DNA from: Streptomyces lincolnensis
GTDB lineage: Bacteria > Actinomycetota > Actinomycetes > Streptomycetales > Streptomycetaceae
Reading direction: 5' to 3'
NCBI RefSeq assembly: GCF_001685355.1
Contig: NZ_CP016438.1
Coordinates: forward strand, 3,720,001 to 3,784,000
DNA length: 64,000 nt
The position numbers and the translations under genes were made by a program. Shown here piece by piece: positions 54,280-63,850 of this stretch. Below the pieces are notes generated by a model. That model was not told the DNA's origin and did not search any database. It saw only the letters and a program-made list of their open reading frames with translations. Numbering within the stretch: position 1 is the stretch's first letter; each line of letters begins with the position of its first letter.

Positions 54280-55212
54280 ATGACCGTGCAGGACATCCGC
54301 GCCTTCAACCGCTTCTACACGAACGTCATCGGCGCCCTCGACTACAGCCGCCACCTGTACGCCCCCTACACGCTCACCGAGTCCCGCGTCCTGTACGAGC
54401 TCGCGCACTCCCCGCGCACGGACGCGGCCGATCTGCGGACCGAACTGTCCCTGGACGCCGGCTACTTGAGCCGCATCCTCAACAAGTTCGAGCAGGACGG
54501 CCTGATCGAGCGCACCACCTCGCACCGCGACCCCCGGCGGCGGCACGTCAGCCTGACCGCACGGGGCCGGGAGACCGCCGTCCTGCTCGCCGAGCGGGCG
54601 AACGAGTCCGTGGGCTCACTGTTGGCCACCGTCCCGTCCGCCGAGCGGCCCCGGCTGTCCGAGGCGATGCGGACCGTCCGCGACCTGCTGTCCGACGGCC
54701 GGCCGCCCCGCCGCGAGGACGTCGTACTGCGCCGGCCGGGACCCGGTGACCTCGGCTGGATCGTGCAGCGCAACGCCGCGCTGTACGCCGCCGAGTACGG
54801 CTGGAACGCCGACTACGAGGGGCTGGTGGCACGGATCGTCGCCGACTTCGCGGAGGACCACGATCCGCATCTGGAGCGGGTGTGGATCGCCGAGCTGGAC
54901 GGACGGCCGGTGGGCGCCGTGATGTGCGTACGGGACGACGCCCCGGCCACCGCCCGGCTGCGGCTGCTGATCGTCGAGCCCGAGGCACGGGGCCTCGGCA
55001 TCGGTGACCGGCTCGTCACGGCCGTCGTCGACTTCGCGCGGGGCGTCGGCTACCGCGAGCTCGTCCTGTGGACCAACGACGTGCTCGCCGCCGCCCGCCG
55101 GATCTACCAGCGCCACGGTTTCGTCCTCGTCGGCGAGAAACCCCACCGCTCCTTCGGCAAGGACCTCAACGGCCAGGACTGGCGGCTGGACCTCCAGGAC
55201 AGGGCGGAGTGA
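54280..55212 (+). CDS. MarR-type regulator fused to a GNAT acetyltransferase
   Basis: A 310-residue two-domain protein. Residues about 1-145 are a MarR winged-helix domain (SRVLYELAHSPRTDAADLRTELSLDAGYLSRILNKFEQDGLIERTTSHRDPRRRHVSLT). Residues about 155-305 are a GNAT domain with LRLLIVEPEARGLGIGDRLVTAVVDFARGVGY (acetyl-CoA loop) and ARRIYQRHGF. This architecture occurs in many streptomycetes and could couple regulation to small-molecule or protein acetylation. Upstream tandem 13-mers may be its site. Confidence 0.9.
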   Translation: MTVQDIRAFNRFYTNVIGALDYSRHLYAPYTLTESRVLYELAHSPRTDAADLRTELSLDAGYLSRILNKFEQDGLIERTTSHRDPRRRHVSLTARGRETAVLLAERANESVGSLLATVPSAERPRLSEAMRTVRDLLSDGRPPRREDVVLRRPGPGDLGWIVQRNAALYAAEYGWNADYEGLVARIVADFAEDHDPHLERVWIAELDGRPVGAVMCVRDDAPATARLRLLIVEPEARGLGIGDRLVTAVVDFARGVGYRELVLWTNDVLAAARRIYQRHGFVLVGEKPHRSFGKDLNGQDWRLDLQDRAE

Positions 55213-55285
55213 GGGACCGGGAGGAGGGCGACTCGCACCGGCCCCCGTCTGGACCCGAGCGGGCGCGCGAGTGAGAGTAGAGGTC

Positions 55286-56086
55286 ATGAAACTGGCGTTC
55301 TCCACTCTCGGTGTTCCCGGCCTCCCCCTCGCCGACGTGCTGCGGCTCGCGACCACGCACGGCTATCACGGCGTCGAACTGCGCGCCCATCCGGAGGAGC
55401 CGGTCCACCCCGGCATCGATTCCTCCCGACGGGCGGACGCGGCGGCCGAGTTCAAGGCGGCGGGGGTGGAGCTCCTGGGCCTCGCCGGGTACGCGCGGGT
55501 GGCCGCCCCGGGCGACGACGAGCCCGTGATCGAGGAGGTCCGCCGGCTCCTGGACCTCGCCCGCGACCTGGGCGCCCCGTTCGTACGGGTCTTCCCCGGC
55601 GGCGGCACCGAGCAGAGCCGTCAGGAGGCCGACGCCACGGCCGCCCGGCGGCTGGGCACGGCGGCGGAGTACGCGGCCGACCTCGGCGTACGCATCCTGC
55701 TCGAAACCCATGACTCGCACCGCACCGGGGCCGACGCGATCCGGATCCTGGGCCCGGTCGGCCACCGCCACGTCGGCTCGCTCTGGGACGTCATGCACAC
55801 CTGGCTGGGCGGCGAGCAGCCCTCGGAGTCCTACGCCGCCCTCTCCCCGCATCTCGGCTACGTCCAGGTCAAGGACATCGCCTCGGCCGACGACACCACC
55901 CCCCTCCCCCTCGGCGCCGGCGTCCTGCCGCTCGCCGACTGCGTGGAGGTGCTCTCCCGGCACGGCTGGGACGGCTGGCTGTGCTGGGAGTACGAGAAGC
56001 GGTGGTACGAGGCCGCCGCACCCCTGCCCGACCTGCTGACCGCGGGCCGCGACCACCTCGCGAGGCTGCTCAACGACTCGGCCTGA
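55286..56086 (+). CDS. TIM-barrel sugar isomerase/epimerase
   Basis: A 266-residue AP-endonuclease-2-like barrel. ATG 55286 gives MKLAFSTLGVPGLPLADVLRLATTHGYHGVELR, the normal start. FVRVFPGGGTEQSR, VRILLETHDSHRTGADA, SLWDVMHTWLGGEQPSES and GWDGWLCWEYEKRW carry the metal-binding Glu/His/Asp set. It stands alone, so no pathway is implied. Confidence 0.82.
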   Translation: MKLAFSTLGVPGLPLADVLRLATTHGYHGVELRAHPEEPVHPGIDSSRRADAAAEFKAAGVELLGLAGYARVAAPGDDEPVIEEVRRLLDLARDLGAPFVRVFPGGGTEQSRQEADATAARRLGTAAEYAADLGVRILLETHDSHRTGADAIRILGPVGHRHVGSLWDVMHTWLGGEQPSESYAALSPHLGYVQVKDIASADDTTPLPLGAGVLPLADCVEVLSRHGWDGWLCWEYEKRWYEAAAPLPDLLTAGRDHLARLLNDSA

Positions 56087-56239
56087 CCCGGCCGTTCGGC
56101 GGCGCGGCGGCCGTGGGCCGGTGGCGCGGCGGACGGTGGTTCAGCGGTGTGCCGGCCGGTAATTCGGTGGTGCGGTGCGGAGGCCGCCGGTTAGCGTCCC
56201 CGCCGTGAACCCGCCCGTACCGCGCCCCGCCATGCCCTC

Positions 56240-57472
56240 ATGAGCCTCACCCGTACGTTGATCGACGTACGGCCCCTGCGGACGTCCCCGGTCTTCCGGC
56301 GGCTGCTGATCGGGCGCACGGTGTCGGTGCTGGGCAGCTTCATGACGATGGTCACCGTCATGTTCCAGGTGTGGGACACGACCCACAGCACGGTCTGGAG
56401 CGGTGCGGTGGGGCTCGCCCAGGCGGTGCCGCTGGTGGTCGTCGGTCTGTTCGCGGGGTCGTGGGCGGACCGGGGCGACCGGCGCCGGATCTTCCTGGCC
56501 GCCACCGTCGGCCAGGCGGTCTGCTCGCTGCTGCTCGCCGTGCAGGGCTTCACCGGGGGTGTGCCGGTGGCCGGGGTGCTCGTCCTGGTCGCCGCGCAGT
56601 CCTCCTTCGGGGCGGTGGGCGGCCCGGCGGCGGGGGTGTTCCTGCCCCGCCTGCTGCCCAGGGAGCAGGTCGCCGCGGGCCTCGCCCTCAACCAGGTCAC
56701 GGCCCAGGCGGGGATGCTCGTCGGCCCGGCGCTCGGCGGTCTGCTCCTCGGCTGGACGAGCGTCGGCGTCTGCTACCTGGTGGACGCACTGACCTTCGTC
56801 TGCGCGTTCTACGGCGCGTTCGGCCTGCCCGCGCTGCCGCCCGAGGGCGAACCGGCCCGGCCCGGACTGCACGGCGTCCTGGACGGGCTCCGCTTCCTGA
56901 CCCGGCACCGGGTGGTGCGCGGCGCCCTGATCACCGACCTCGCCGCCACCGTCCTGTCGATGCCGGTGAGTCTCTTCCCCCTGATCAACGCCGAACGCTT
57001 CGGCGGCGATCCGCGCACGCTGGGTCTGTTCCTCTCCGCCCTCGCCGTCGGCGGTGTCGCGGCGTCCGCCTTCTCCGGGTCGGTCACCCGGCTCGCCCGC
57101 CCCGGCCTGGTGATGCTCTGCGGCGCGACCGCCTGGGGTGTCGCCCTCGCCCTCTTCGGCCTGATGACCCGCCCGTGGCCGGCGCTCGCCCTGCTCGTGG
57201 CGGCCGGTGCCGCGGACGCCCTGTCGGTGGTCTCCCGGGCCACGATCGTGCAGACCCGCACCCCCGACGCCCTCCTGGGCCGGGTCACCGCGGCCGAGCA
57301 GATCGTCGGCCAGGCCGGTCCGCACCTGGGCAACCTCCGCGGCGGCCTGGTCGCCGGCTGGACCTCGGGCGCGACGGCCCTGGTCACGGGCGGCCTGCTG
57401 TGCGTGCTGGCGGTCGCCTACGTGGGCGCGAGCACGCCCGAACTCCGGAAGGGCCCCACGGGCGGACCGTGA
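56240..57472 (+). CDS. MFS transporter (EntS/DHA-like)
   Basis: A 410-residue transporter with 12 predicted helices. The loop AGSWADRGDRRRIFL is the MFS motif A between helices 2 and 3, and PLRTSPVFRRLLIGRTVSVLGSFMTMVTV is the typical start of the enterobactin exporter EntS-like subgroup. Export of a siderophore or drug is possible; no synthase gene is nearby. Monocistronic. Confidence 0.87.
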   Translation: MSLTRTLIDVRPLRTSPVFRRLLIGRTVSVLGSFMTMVTVMFQVWDTTHSTVWSGAVGLAQAVPLVVVGLFAGSWADRGDRRRIFLAATVGQAVCSLLLAVQGFTGGVPVAGVLVLVAAQSSFGAVGGPAAGVFLPRLLPREQVAAGLALNQVTAQAGMLVGPALGGLLLGWTSVGVCYLVDALTFVCAFYGAFGLPALPPEGEPARPGLHGVLDGLRFLTRHRVVRGALITDLAATVLSMPVSLFPLINAERFGGDPRTLGLFLSALAVGGVAASAFSGSVTRLARPGLVMLCGATAWGVALALFGLMTRPWPALALLVAAGAADALSVVSRATIVQTRTPDALLGRVTAAEQIVGQAGPHLGNLRGGLVAGWTSGATALVTGGLLCVLAVAYVGASTPELRKGPTGGP

Positions 57473-57514
57473 CCGTAGCGGCCGGGTCCGGGCGAGCGGG
57501 GTGACGCGGACCTC

Positions 57515-58144
57515 CTACGGTCGTGCCCGGAACCCCGCCACCCGCTCCTCCAGTCGCGCCCGGCGCTCCGGCCACTCCTCGGCCGTGATGGAGAAGATCG
57601 CGGAGTCGCGGAGGCGGCCCTGCTCGCCCGGGGCCGAGGAGCGGGACCAGTTCCGCAGGACGCCCTCGAAGCGGGCGCCGACGCTCTCGATGGCCGCGCG
57701 GGAGCGTTCGTTACGTGCGTCGGTCTTCAGGTCGACACGGGAGACGCCCCACTTCTCGAAGGCGTTGCCGAGCAGGAGCAGCTTGGCCTCGGCGTTGACA
57801 CCGGTGCCCTGGGCCGAGGCGGCGAGCCAGGTGAACCCGATCTCGACGGCGTCGAGCCGGTCGTCGGCGAGCCAGCAGCGCGGTTCCCAGTAGGAGGTGG
57901 CCCCGACCGCCCGGCCCGTGGCGGCGGAGATCTGCGCGTACGGCGCGAGACGTCCCGTGGCGGCGCGGGCGAGCTGCGTGTCGACGTATTCCTCGACCTC
58001 GTCGGCGCGGGGTACCCAGGTGAACGCGTAGGTGGCGCGGTCCTCCTCGGCCGCCACGGCCAGGTCGGGCACGTGTCGCCGCTCCAGTGGTTCCAGGCGT
58101 ACCAACTCGCCCTCCAGGACCGGTCCCGCCAGCTTGAAGCCCAT
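57515..58144 (-). CDS. GNAT acetyltransferase (RimJ/RimL type)
   Basis: A 209-residue acetyltransferase. [22 protein letters not shown], then [86 protein letters not shown], are the RimJ-like core with the acetyl-CoA loop. The substrate could be a protein N-terminus or a small amine. It is eleven bases downstream of the aroA-like gene and probably co-transcribed. Confidence 0.88.
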   Translation of the reverse strand: MGFKLAGPVLEGELVRLEPLERRHVPDLAVAAEEDRATYAFTWVPRADEVEEYVDTQLARAATGRLAPYAQISAATGRAVGATSYWEPRCWLADDRLDAVEIGFTWLAASAQGTGVNAEAKLLLLGNAFEKWGVSRVDLKTDARNERSRAAIESVGARFEGVLRNWSRSSAPGEQGRLRDSAIFSITAEEWPERRARLEERVAGFRARP

Positions 58145-58154
58145 CCTCGCCCCC

Positions 58155-59387
58155 TCACCACCCCGCGGTCAGCGCGGCGAACTCCTCGTGGAAACCGGGG
58201 AAAGTCTTGCGGACGCATCCGGGGTCGTCGAACGAGATACCGGGGACCCGCAGCCCGGTGACCGCGAAGGACATCACGATGCGGTGGTCGCCGTAGGACG
58301 TGATCTCCGCGCCCGTCAGCGGAGCGCCGGGGCGGATCTCGATCCAGTCGGGGCCGGTCGCCACCTCGACGCCCAGCCGGCGCAGGTTCTCCGCGCAGGC
58401 GTCCAGGCGGTCGCACTCCTTGACGCGGGTGTTCGCCACGTCCTCGATCCGCACCGGTCCGGAGGCGAAGGGAGCGATCGCGGCGAGGGTCGGCATGGTG
58501 TCGGAGATGTCCCGCATGGCGACGGTCAGGCCGCGCAGTTCGCCGGTGCCGCGGACCGTCGTCCCGTTCGGGCCGACCGAGACCTCCGCGCCCATCCGGC
58601 GCAGCACGTCCACGAAGCCGAGGTCGCCCTGGAGGGCGTCCGCGCCGAGGCCGGGGACGGTGACCTCGCCGCCGGTGACCGCCGCGGCGGCGAAGAAGTA
58701 GCTCGCCGTGGAGGCGTCGGGCTCGATGGAGTAGGTCGTGGCGCGGTAGCCGCCGGGCGGGACCACGAAGACGTTCCCCTCCCTCGTCACCTCCGCCCCG
58801 AAGGCCCGCATCATCGCGATCGTGATCTCCACGTACGGCACCGAGACGAGGTCGGTGACCAGGACGCGCAGCCCCGTGCGGGTCAGCGGGCCCAGCAGCA
58901 GCAACGCCGTCAGGTACTGCGAGGACTGGCCCGCGTCCAGCGTCACCTCGCCGCCCTCGACACCGGTGGCCGTCACGGTCAGCGGGTGGTGCCCCTCGGC
59001 CTCCTCGTGCCGCAGGTCCACACCGAGGTCGCGCAGGGCCCTGCTCAACGGCCCCAGCGGGCGCCTGCGCATCTGGGGCGAGGCGTCGAAGCGGTAGGTG
59101 CCGTGGCCGGCCGCCGCCAGGGTCGGCAGGAAGCGGGCCGTGGTGGCGCCGTCCCGGCAGTACACGTCCGCCTCGGGCTCCGCCGGCCCCTGCGGGCGGC
59201 CGTCGACCTGCCAGGCGTCCCGTGTCCGGCCCACCCGGTAGCCGAGCCGGGCCAGCCCCTCGGCGAAGCCCTCCGTGTCGTCCGAACGCAGCGGGCGCAC
59301 CAGGGTGGTGACGCCGTCGGCCGCGGCGGCCAGGAACAGGGCGCGGGCGGTGATGGACTTGGAACCGGGGATCTCCACTACGGTCAT
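58155..59387 (-). CDS. aroA: EPSP synthase (3-phosphoshikimate 1-carboxyvinyltransferase)
   Basis: A 410-residue AroA-type enzyme joining shikimate 3-phosphate and [22 protein letters not shown] is the first EPSP signature, [17 protein letters not shown] the G-x-A-T-x-R site, and [21 protein letters not shown] with the later [14 protein letters not shown] and [12 protein letters not shown] the C-terminal signatures with the catalytic residues. ATG 59387 is used; an in-frame ATG is three codons upstream. No other shikimate gene is in the window, so it may be a second copy for specialised metabolism. Confidence 0.88.
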   Translation of the reverse strand: MTVVEIPGSKSITARALFLAAAADGVTTLVRPLRSDDTEGFAEGLARLGYRVGRTRDAWQVDGRPQGPAEPEADVYCRDGATTARFLPTLAAAGHGTYRFDASPQMRRRPLGPLSRALRDLGVDLRHEEAEGHHPLTVTATGVEGGEVTLDAGQSSQYLTALLLLGPLTRTGLRVLVTDLVSVPYVEITIAMMRAFGAEVTREGNVFVVPPGGYRATTYSIEPDASTASYFFAAAAVTGGEVTVPGLGADALQGDLGFVDVLRRMGAEVSVGPNGTTVRGTGELRGLTVAMRDISDTMPTLAAIAPFASGPVRIEDVANTRVKECDRLDACAENLRRLGVEVATGPDWIEIRPGAPLTGAEITSYGDHRIVMSFAVTGLRVPGISFDDPGCVRKTFPGFHEEFAALTAGW

Positions 59388-59743
59388 GCCCCGCATGATC
59401 GCCCGACGCCCGCCCGCACCGCCGGGACGTCCACGGGATGGAACGGCACGGCCCCGAAAACCGAGGATGGGGCCGGGGATGGGGGCCGCCATCGGCGCTG
59501 TTGGAGGGGGGCGCGCCGATGGCGACATGCTGCCGGCCGCGGTACGGCGGAGAGGGTTCGTCAGCGTTCGCAGCCAGCAGCGAGGCCGACACCGCACCGC
59601 GGTGACTCTCCGGCAGCTTGCGGGTTGGACGGGCGGGAGGGAAGCGGGGTTCCCGGCTCCGCCCCGATTTCCCGAAGTTGGTGCAGCCGGGAGGAACGGG
59701 GTGCAGGGGACGGGTGAGCAGGTGCCGTGACCCTTGACTGGCA

Positions 59744-59780
59744 GAAACTTCCCGGATATTGGTGACCTCTCGGAAGTTTC
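59744..59780. promoter_or_regulatory. Inverted repeat in the NagZ-like gene promoter
   Basis: GAAACTTCC (59744-59752) and GGAAGTTTC (59772-59780) form a 9-bp inverted repeat 32 bases before the start. TTGACT at about 59735 and GATATT near 59756 suggest a promoter within it. The remainder of the 424-base gap 59388-59811 shows nothing else recognisable. Confidence 0.55.
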
Positions 59781-59811
59781 CTTCAGCGGATCATCTCCGG
59801 AAGGAGCGCAC

Positions 59812-61605
59812 GTGCCCTCCAGACGTACCGTCCTCGCCGCCACGGCGGGAGTCACCGCCGCCCTGGCGACCGGCACCCCCGCACAGGCCGGTGGCCACGA
59901 CGACAAGAAGCTCCGCTCCCTCATCTCCCGTATGACACTTCAGGAGAAGGTCGGCCAGCTCTTCGTGTCGCGGGTCTACGGCCACTCCGCCACCGCCCCC
60001 GACCAGGCCGACATCGACGCCAACCTGAAGGAGATCGGCGTCCGCACGGCGGCCGAACTCGTCGCGAAGTACCGGGTCGGCGGGATCATCTACTTCACCT
60101 GGGCGCACAACACCCGGGATCCGCACCAGATCGCGGACCTGTCCAACGGCATCCAGCGGGCCTCCCTCACCCAGCCGCGCGGCCTGCCCGTCCTGGTCTC
60201 CACCGACCAGGAGCACGGGATCGTGTGCCGGGTCGGCGAGCCCGCCACCCTCTTCCCGGGGGCGATGGCGGTCGGCGCCGGGGGTTCCCGCGAGGACGCC
60301 CGCGCTCTCGGCCGGATCGCCGGACGGGAGCTGAAGGCGCTCGGCATCGGGCAGAACTACTCCCCCGTCGCCGACGTGAACGTCAACCCGGCCAACCCGG
60401 TCATCGGGGTGCGCTCCTTCGGCTCGGACCCCCGTGCGGTCTCCGCCCTCGTCGCCGCCGAGGTCGCCGGCTACCAGGGCGCCCGGGTCGCCGCGACCGC
60501 CAAGCACTTCCCCGGGCACGGGGACACCGCCGTCGACAGCCACTACGGCTTCCCGGTCATCACGCACAGCCGCGAGCTGTGGGAGCGGCTGGACGCCGCA
60601 CCCTTCCGGGCCGCGATCCGCGCCGGCATCGACTCGATCATGACCGCGCACATCCAGTTCCCGGCCCTCGACGACTCCGGCGACCCGGCCACCCTCTCCC
60701 ACCCGATCCTCACCGGCATCCTGCGCGAGGAGCTCGGCTACGACGGGGTGGTGGTCACGGACTCGCTGGGCATGGAGGGCGTACGGACCAAGTACGGCGA
60801 CGACCGGGTGCCCGTGCTCGCGCTCAAGGCCGGGGTGGACCAGCTCCTCAACCCGCCCTCCCTGGACGTCGCGTGGAAGGCGGTCCTGAAGGCCGTACAG
60901 GACGGAGAGCTCACCGAGGAACGGCTCGACGCGTCGGTCCTGCGCGTGCTGCGGCTGAAGGCGAAGCTGCGGCTCTTCGAGGCGCCGTACGTCAGCCAGG
61001 CCGGGGTCACCCGCACGGTCGGCGTCCGGGCGCATCTGGCGGCGGCCGACCGGATCGCCGAGCGGACGACCACGCTGCTGGTCAACGAGGGGCGCCTGCT
61101 GCCGCTCGACCGCCGCGAGCACCCCAAGGTCCTCGTCGTCGGCGCCGACCCCGCCTCGCCGTCCGGCACGACCGGCCCGCCCACCGGGGTCCTCGCCGCC
61201 GCCCTCACCGAACTGGGCTTCACGGCCACCGCCCTGTCCACGGGCACCGCGCCCTCCGCCGCCACGATCGCGCGGGCCGTCGCGGCGGCGCGGGAGGCGG
61301 ACGCGGTGGTGGTCGGGACGTACAACGTCTCGGCGACCAGTGCGCAGAAGACGCTGGTCGAGCAGGTGGCGGCGACCGGCACGCCGGTGGTCGCGGTCGC
61401 GATCCGCAACCCGTACGACGTGGCCCACCTGCCGTCCGTGCCGGCGTACCTGGCGGCCTACTCCTGGACCGACGTCGAACTCCGGGCGGCGGCACGGGTG
61501 ATCGCGGGGCGGGTCGCGCCCCGCGGGAAACTGCCGGTTCCGGTGCAGCGGGCGGACGATCCGGCGCGGGTTCTGTATCCGGTCGGGCATGGGCTGACGT
61601 ACTAG
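59812..61605 (+). CDS. Secreted GH3 beta-N-acetylhexosaminidase, NagZ-like
   Basis: A 597-residue enzyme. GTG 59812 follows AAGGAG and yields a twin-arginine signal (SRRTVLAATAGVTAALATGTPAQA), implying folded export. The GH3 barrel has KHFPGHGDTAVDSHYGFP (His/Asp dyad at about 232-244, the NagZ pattern) and nucleophile Asp317 in VVTDSLGMEG. A second domain with HPKVLVVGADPASPSG and GTYNVSATSAQKTLVEQV follows. It removes terminal GlcNAc from chitin or muropeptide fragments. I recall a secreted NagZ-type enzyme at the same place in S. coelicolor (SCO2758). Confidence 0.9.
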   Translation: MPSRRTVLAATAGVTAALATGTPAQAGGHDDKKLRSLISRMTLQEKVGQLFVSRVYGHSATAPDQADIDANLKEIGVRTAAELVAKYRVGGIIYFTWAHNTRDPHQIADLSNGIQRASLTQPRGLPVLVSTDQEHGIVCRVGEPATLFPGAMAVGAGGSREDARALGRIAGRELKALGIGQNYSPVADVNVNPANPVIGVRSFGSDPRAVSALVAAEVAGYQGARVAATAKHFPGHGDTAVDSHYGFPVITHSRELWERLDAAPFRAAIRAGIDSIMTAHIQFPALDDSGDPATLSHPILTGILREELGYDGVVVTDSLGMEGVRTKYGDDRVPVLALKAGVDQLLNPPSLDVAWKAVLKAVQDGELTEERLDASVLRVLRLKAKLRLFEAPYVSQAGVTRTVGVRAHLAAADRIAERTTTLLVNEGRLLPLDRREHPKVLVVGADPASPSGTTGPPTGVLAAALTELGFTATALSTGTAPSAATIARAVAAAREADAVVVGTYNVSATSAQKTLVEQVAATGTPVVAVAIRNPYDVAHLPSVPAYLAAYSWTDVELRAAARVIAGRVAPRGKLPVPVQRADDPARVLYPVGHGLTY

Positions 61606-61710
61606 ACGTACGTCAACCAACCGGTACACCACCCCCGAAAGGCGCAAAGCCCCCCGCACGTCTGGCGTGTGCCCGCCGCGGCGGGTCACGCTGGTCGGGG
61701 GTGTCGGGGG

Positions 61711-62352
61711 ATGGCGATGCGTGAGAGTTGTTCCGTGGGGGCGGTGTGTGCGCTGATGGCGCTGCTCGCCACCCTGCTCACGGGCTGTCAGGGACCGGGC
61801 GGCGACGGCGGGAAGGACGGCCGCCTCACCACCGGGGCGTCACCCGCACCCGCCCGGACCTCCGGGTTCGGAGCGGTGTTCCTCGCCGTCGACGAGTGCA
61901 GTTCCTTCGGTACGACCAGCTTCACCGAGGTCGGCTGCCGCAGCGAGCGAGCGGCAGCCAAGGTCGTGGCGCGTCACGACGGCACGGCCGGCGACGGTCC
62001 GGCCTGCCCGGGGACCACGGACTTCGTCCTGCACATCAGCGAGCAGAGCCCGGTCTCCGACGAGGACGGCGACGGGGCGATCCCCCAGGGCTACGCCTGT
62101 ATGCGCAACCTCCAGCCGCCGCACCCGGGCGATCCGGGCGGCGGGGGTGGGCCCCGCACCATCCAGGGCGATTGCGTCTACAGCCTGGGCGACGGGCAGG
62201 TCCGCGAGACCGCGTGCGACGGCACGGGCCGCAAGCGCCCCGAGTACAAGGTGACCGAGGCGGTCACCCGGCGCGACCGGTGCCCGCTGTCCACCGCCCT
62301 GTACGTCCAGCTCGGCGGCGAGCGCCCGGTGGGGTGCGCGCGGCCCGTATGA
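61711..62352 (+). CDS. Lipoprotein of unknown function
   Basis: A 213-residue exported lipoprotein: signal peptide ends in the lipobox LLTGC (Cys about 26). The mature part has at least six Cys (DECSSF, VGCRSE, ACPGTT, YACMRN, DCVYSL, TACDGT, RCPLST, GCARPV), probably disulfide-paired. ATG 61711 or the ATG two codons later could start it. No family recognised; the Cys pattern and single conserved domain suggest a small binding protein on the outer membrane face of the cell membrane. Confidence 0.75.
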   Translation: MAMRESCSVGAVCALMALLATLLTGCQGPGGDGGKDGRLTTGASPAPARTSGFGAVFLAVDECSSFGTTSFTEVGCRSERAAAKVVARHDGTAGDGPACPGTTDFVLHISEQSPVSDEDGDGAIPQGYACMRNLQPPHPGDPGGGGGPRTIQGDCVYSLGDGQVRETACDGTGRKRPEYKVTEAVTRRDRCPLSTALYVQLGGERPVGCARPV

Positions 62353-62357
62353 CACGA

Positions 62358-62388
62358 CGGCCGACCGGTTGGGTGAACCGGTCGGCCG
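62358..62388. terminator. Bidirectional terminator
   Basis: A perfect 13-bp stem (CGGCCGACCGGTT / AACCGGTCGGCCG) with a 5-base loop between the convergent ends at 62352 and 62429. Confidence 0.92.
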
Positions 62389-62428
62389 CCCGAGCGGGAC
62401 TGCTCATCCGCCCACGGACGTCATCTGC

Positions 62429-63850
62429 TCACGGGCGCAGGGTGAACTCGCGCTCCACGTTCCTCTTGTCCAGCTTCGCGTCGAACTTCGCCAGCGGCTT
62501 GGCCTGTTCCACGGCGGTGTCGGAGACGCCCGCCCAGTCCAGGATGCGGGCGGTGGCGAAGGCCTCCTCGTCGGCGTCGAGGCCGGCGACGTTGGCGCCG
62601 TGGTTCATGCCGGGGGCGGTGAGGACGTAGGAGTCCTTGGCGCCCTTGTCGACACGGAAGGGCTCGGCGCCCCACGGGTCGTTCTGGCCGTACACGTAGA
62701 GCATGTGACGGGCGTTGTGGCGGACCCAGGTGTCCACGTCACGCATCGCCGACGGCTGGAACCTCATCGGGATGTCACGCGGGACGAAGTTCCGCGGCGG
62801 CTGGTAGCCGTAGCGGATGTACTGCTTCTCGATGTGCGGGAAGTGGATCGTCGGCGCGCCGAGCTGCGTGCCGGCCTGGTAGTAGTACGGCGTGTACGGC
62901 TCCAGTCCCTGGTCGGCGTAGGCGCTGAAGCCGACGATGGTGTCGACGGAGGACCAGATCTCGTCGTCGGTGGCCGTCTTCGCGTCGGCCGGGATCTGGC
63001 CGCAGCCTTCGAGCAGGCTGTACTGCCAGAAGCCCCAGACGTAGTCGAGGACGACGGCCTCGTAGGCCTTGTCCAGGCTGCCGATGGTCTCGAAGGTGAG
63101 GCCGTTCTCCTGCGCGTAGGCCGCGTACTTCTTCTCCAGCGGCTCGCGGCGCACCAGCGCCTCGCGCTGCACGCCGTTCAGCCGGTCGCGGCACTCCTTG
63201 GTGCCGACGGTGGCGAAGAAGCGGTCGTAGGCCGAGTCCTCGTGGTTCACCACGTCGTTGGGGGCCACGTAGGCGACGACGCCGTCCATGTCACGGGGGT
63301 AGAAGCGCTCGTAGTAGGTGGCGGTCATGCCGCCCTTGGAGCCACCGGTGGAGATCCAGTTCTTGGCGTAGATCTTCTTGAGCGCCTTGAAGACGCGGTG
63401 CTGGTCGCTGGCCGCCTGCCAGATGTCCAGCTTGGACCAGTTCGCCGGGTCGGGGCGGGACGGGGTGAAGAAGCGGTACTCCAGGGAGACCTGGTTGCCG
63501 TCGACGATCTGGGTCGGCTCGCTGCGGCGGGGCGTCGTGGAGACGTTGTAGCCGCTGGTGAAGAAGACCGTCGGGCGGGCGACGTCCTTGTGCAGCACGG
63601 TGATCCGCTGCTGGAAGGTGCCCTTGGAGGGGTGCCGGTGGTCGACCGGCTGGGTGTAGTTGAGGACGAAGTAGCGGTAGCCGGTGTACGGCTTCTCCTG
63701 GATCAGGCTCATCCCCGGTATGGAGAGCAGCTGTTCCTTGATGTCCGTGGTGGCGGTGGCCTCGGGCTCGGCGGCGGTGGCCGCGCCCGCCGTCGTCAAC
63801 GTGCCTATCAGCACGGTGAGCGCCAGCAGCCATCTGAGCGCCTTGCGCAT
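62429..63850 (-). CDS. Secreted tripeptidyl aminopeptidase, PS-10 family
   Basis: A 473-residue secreted serine peptidase resembling the Streptomyces PS-10/S28-like group. The signal peptide (RKALRWLLALTVLIGTLTTAGAATAA) ends near residue 27. FVLNYTQPVDHRHPSKGTFQQRITVLH starts the alpha/beta domain. WISTGGSKGGMTATYYERFYP holds the nucleophile Ser (G-G-S-K-G). YGQNDPWGAEPF and PGMNHGANV give the Asp and His. These enzymes release N-terminal (often prolyl) tripeptides and serve nutrient scavenging during growth and development. Monocistronic. Confidence 0.88.
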   Translation of the reverse strand: MRKALRWLLALTVLIGTLTTAGAATAAEPEATATTDIKEQLLSIPGMSLIQEKPYTGYRYFVLNYTQPVDHRHPSKGTFQQRITVLHKDVARPTVFFTSGYNVSTTPRRSEPTQIVDGNQVSLEYRFFTPSRPDPANWSKLDIWQAASDQHRVFKALKKIYAKNWISTGGSKGGMTATYYERFYPRDMDGVVAYVAPNDVVNHEDSAYDRFFATVGTKECRDRLNGVQREALVRREPLEKKYAAYAQENGLTFETIGSLDKAYEAVVLDYVWGFWQYSLLEGCGQIPADAKTATDDEIWSSVDTIVGFSAYADQGLEPYTPYYYQAGTQLGAPTIHFPHIEKQYIRYGYQPPRNFVPRDIPMRFQPSAMRDVDTWVRHNARHMLYVYGQNDPWGAEPFRVDKGAKDSYVLTAPGMNHGANVAGLDADEEAFATARILDWAGVSDTAVEQAKPLAKFDAKLDKRNVEREFTLRP

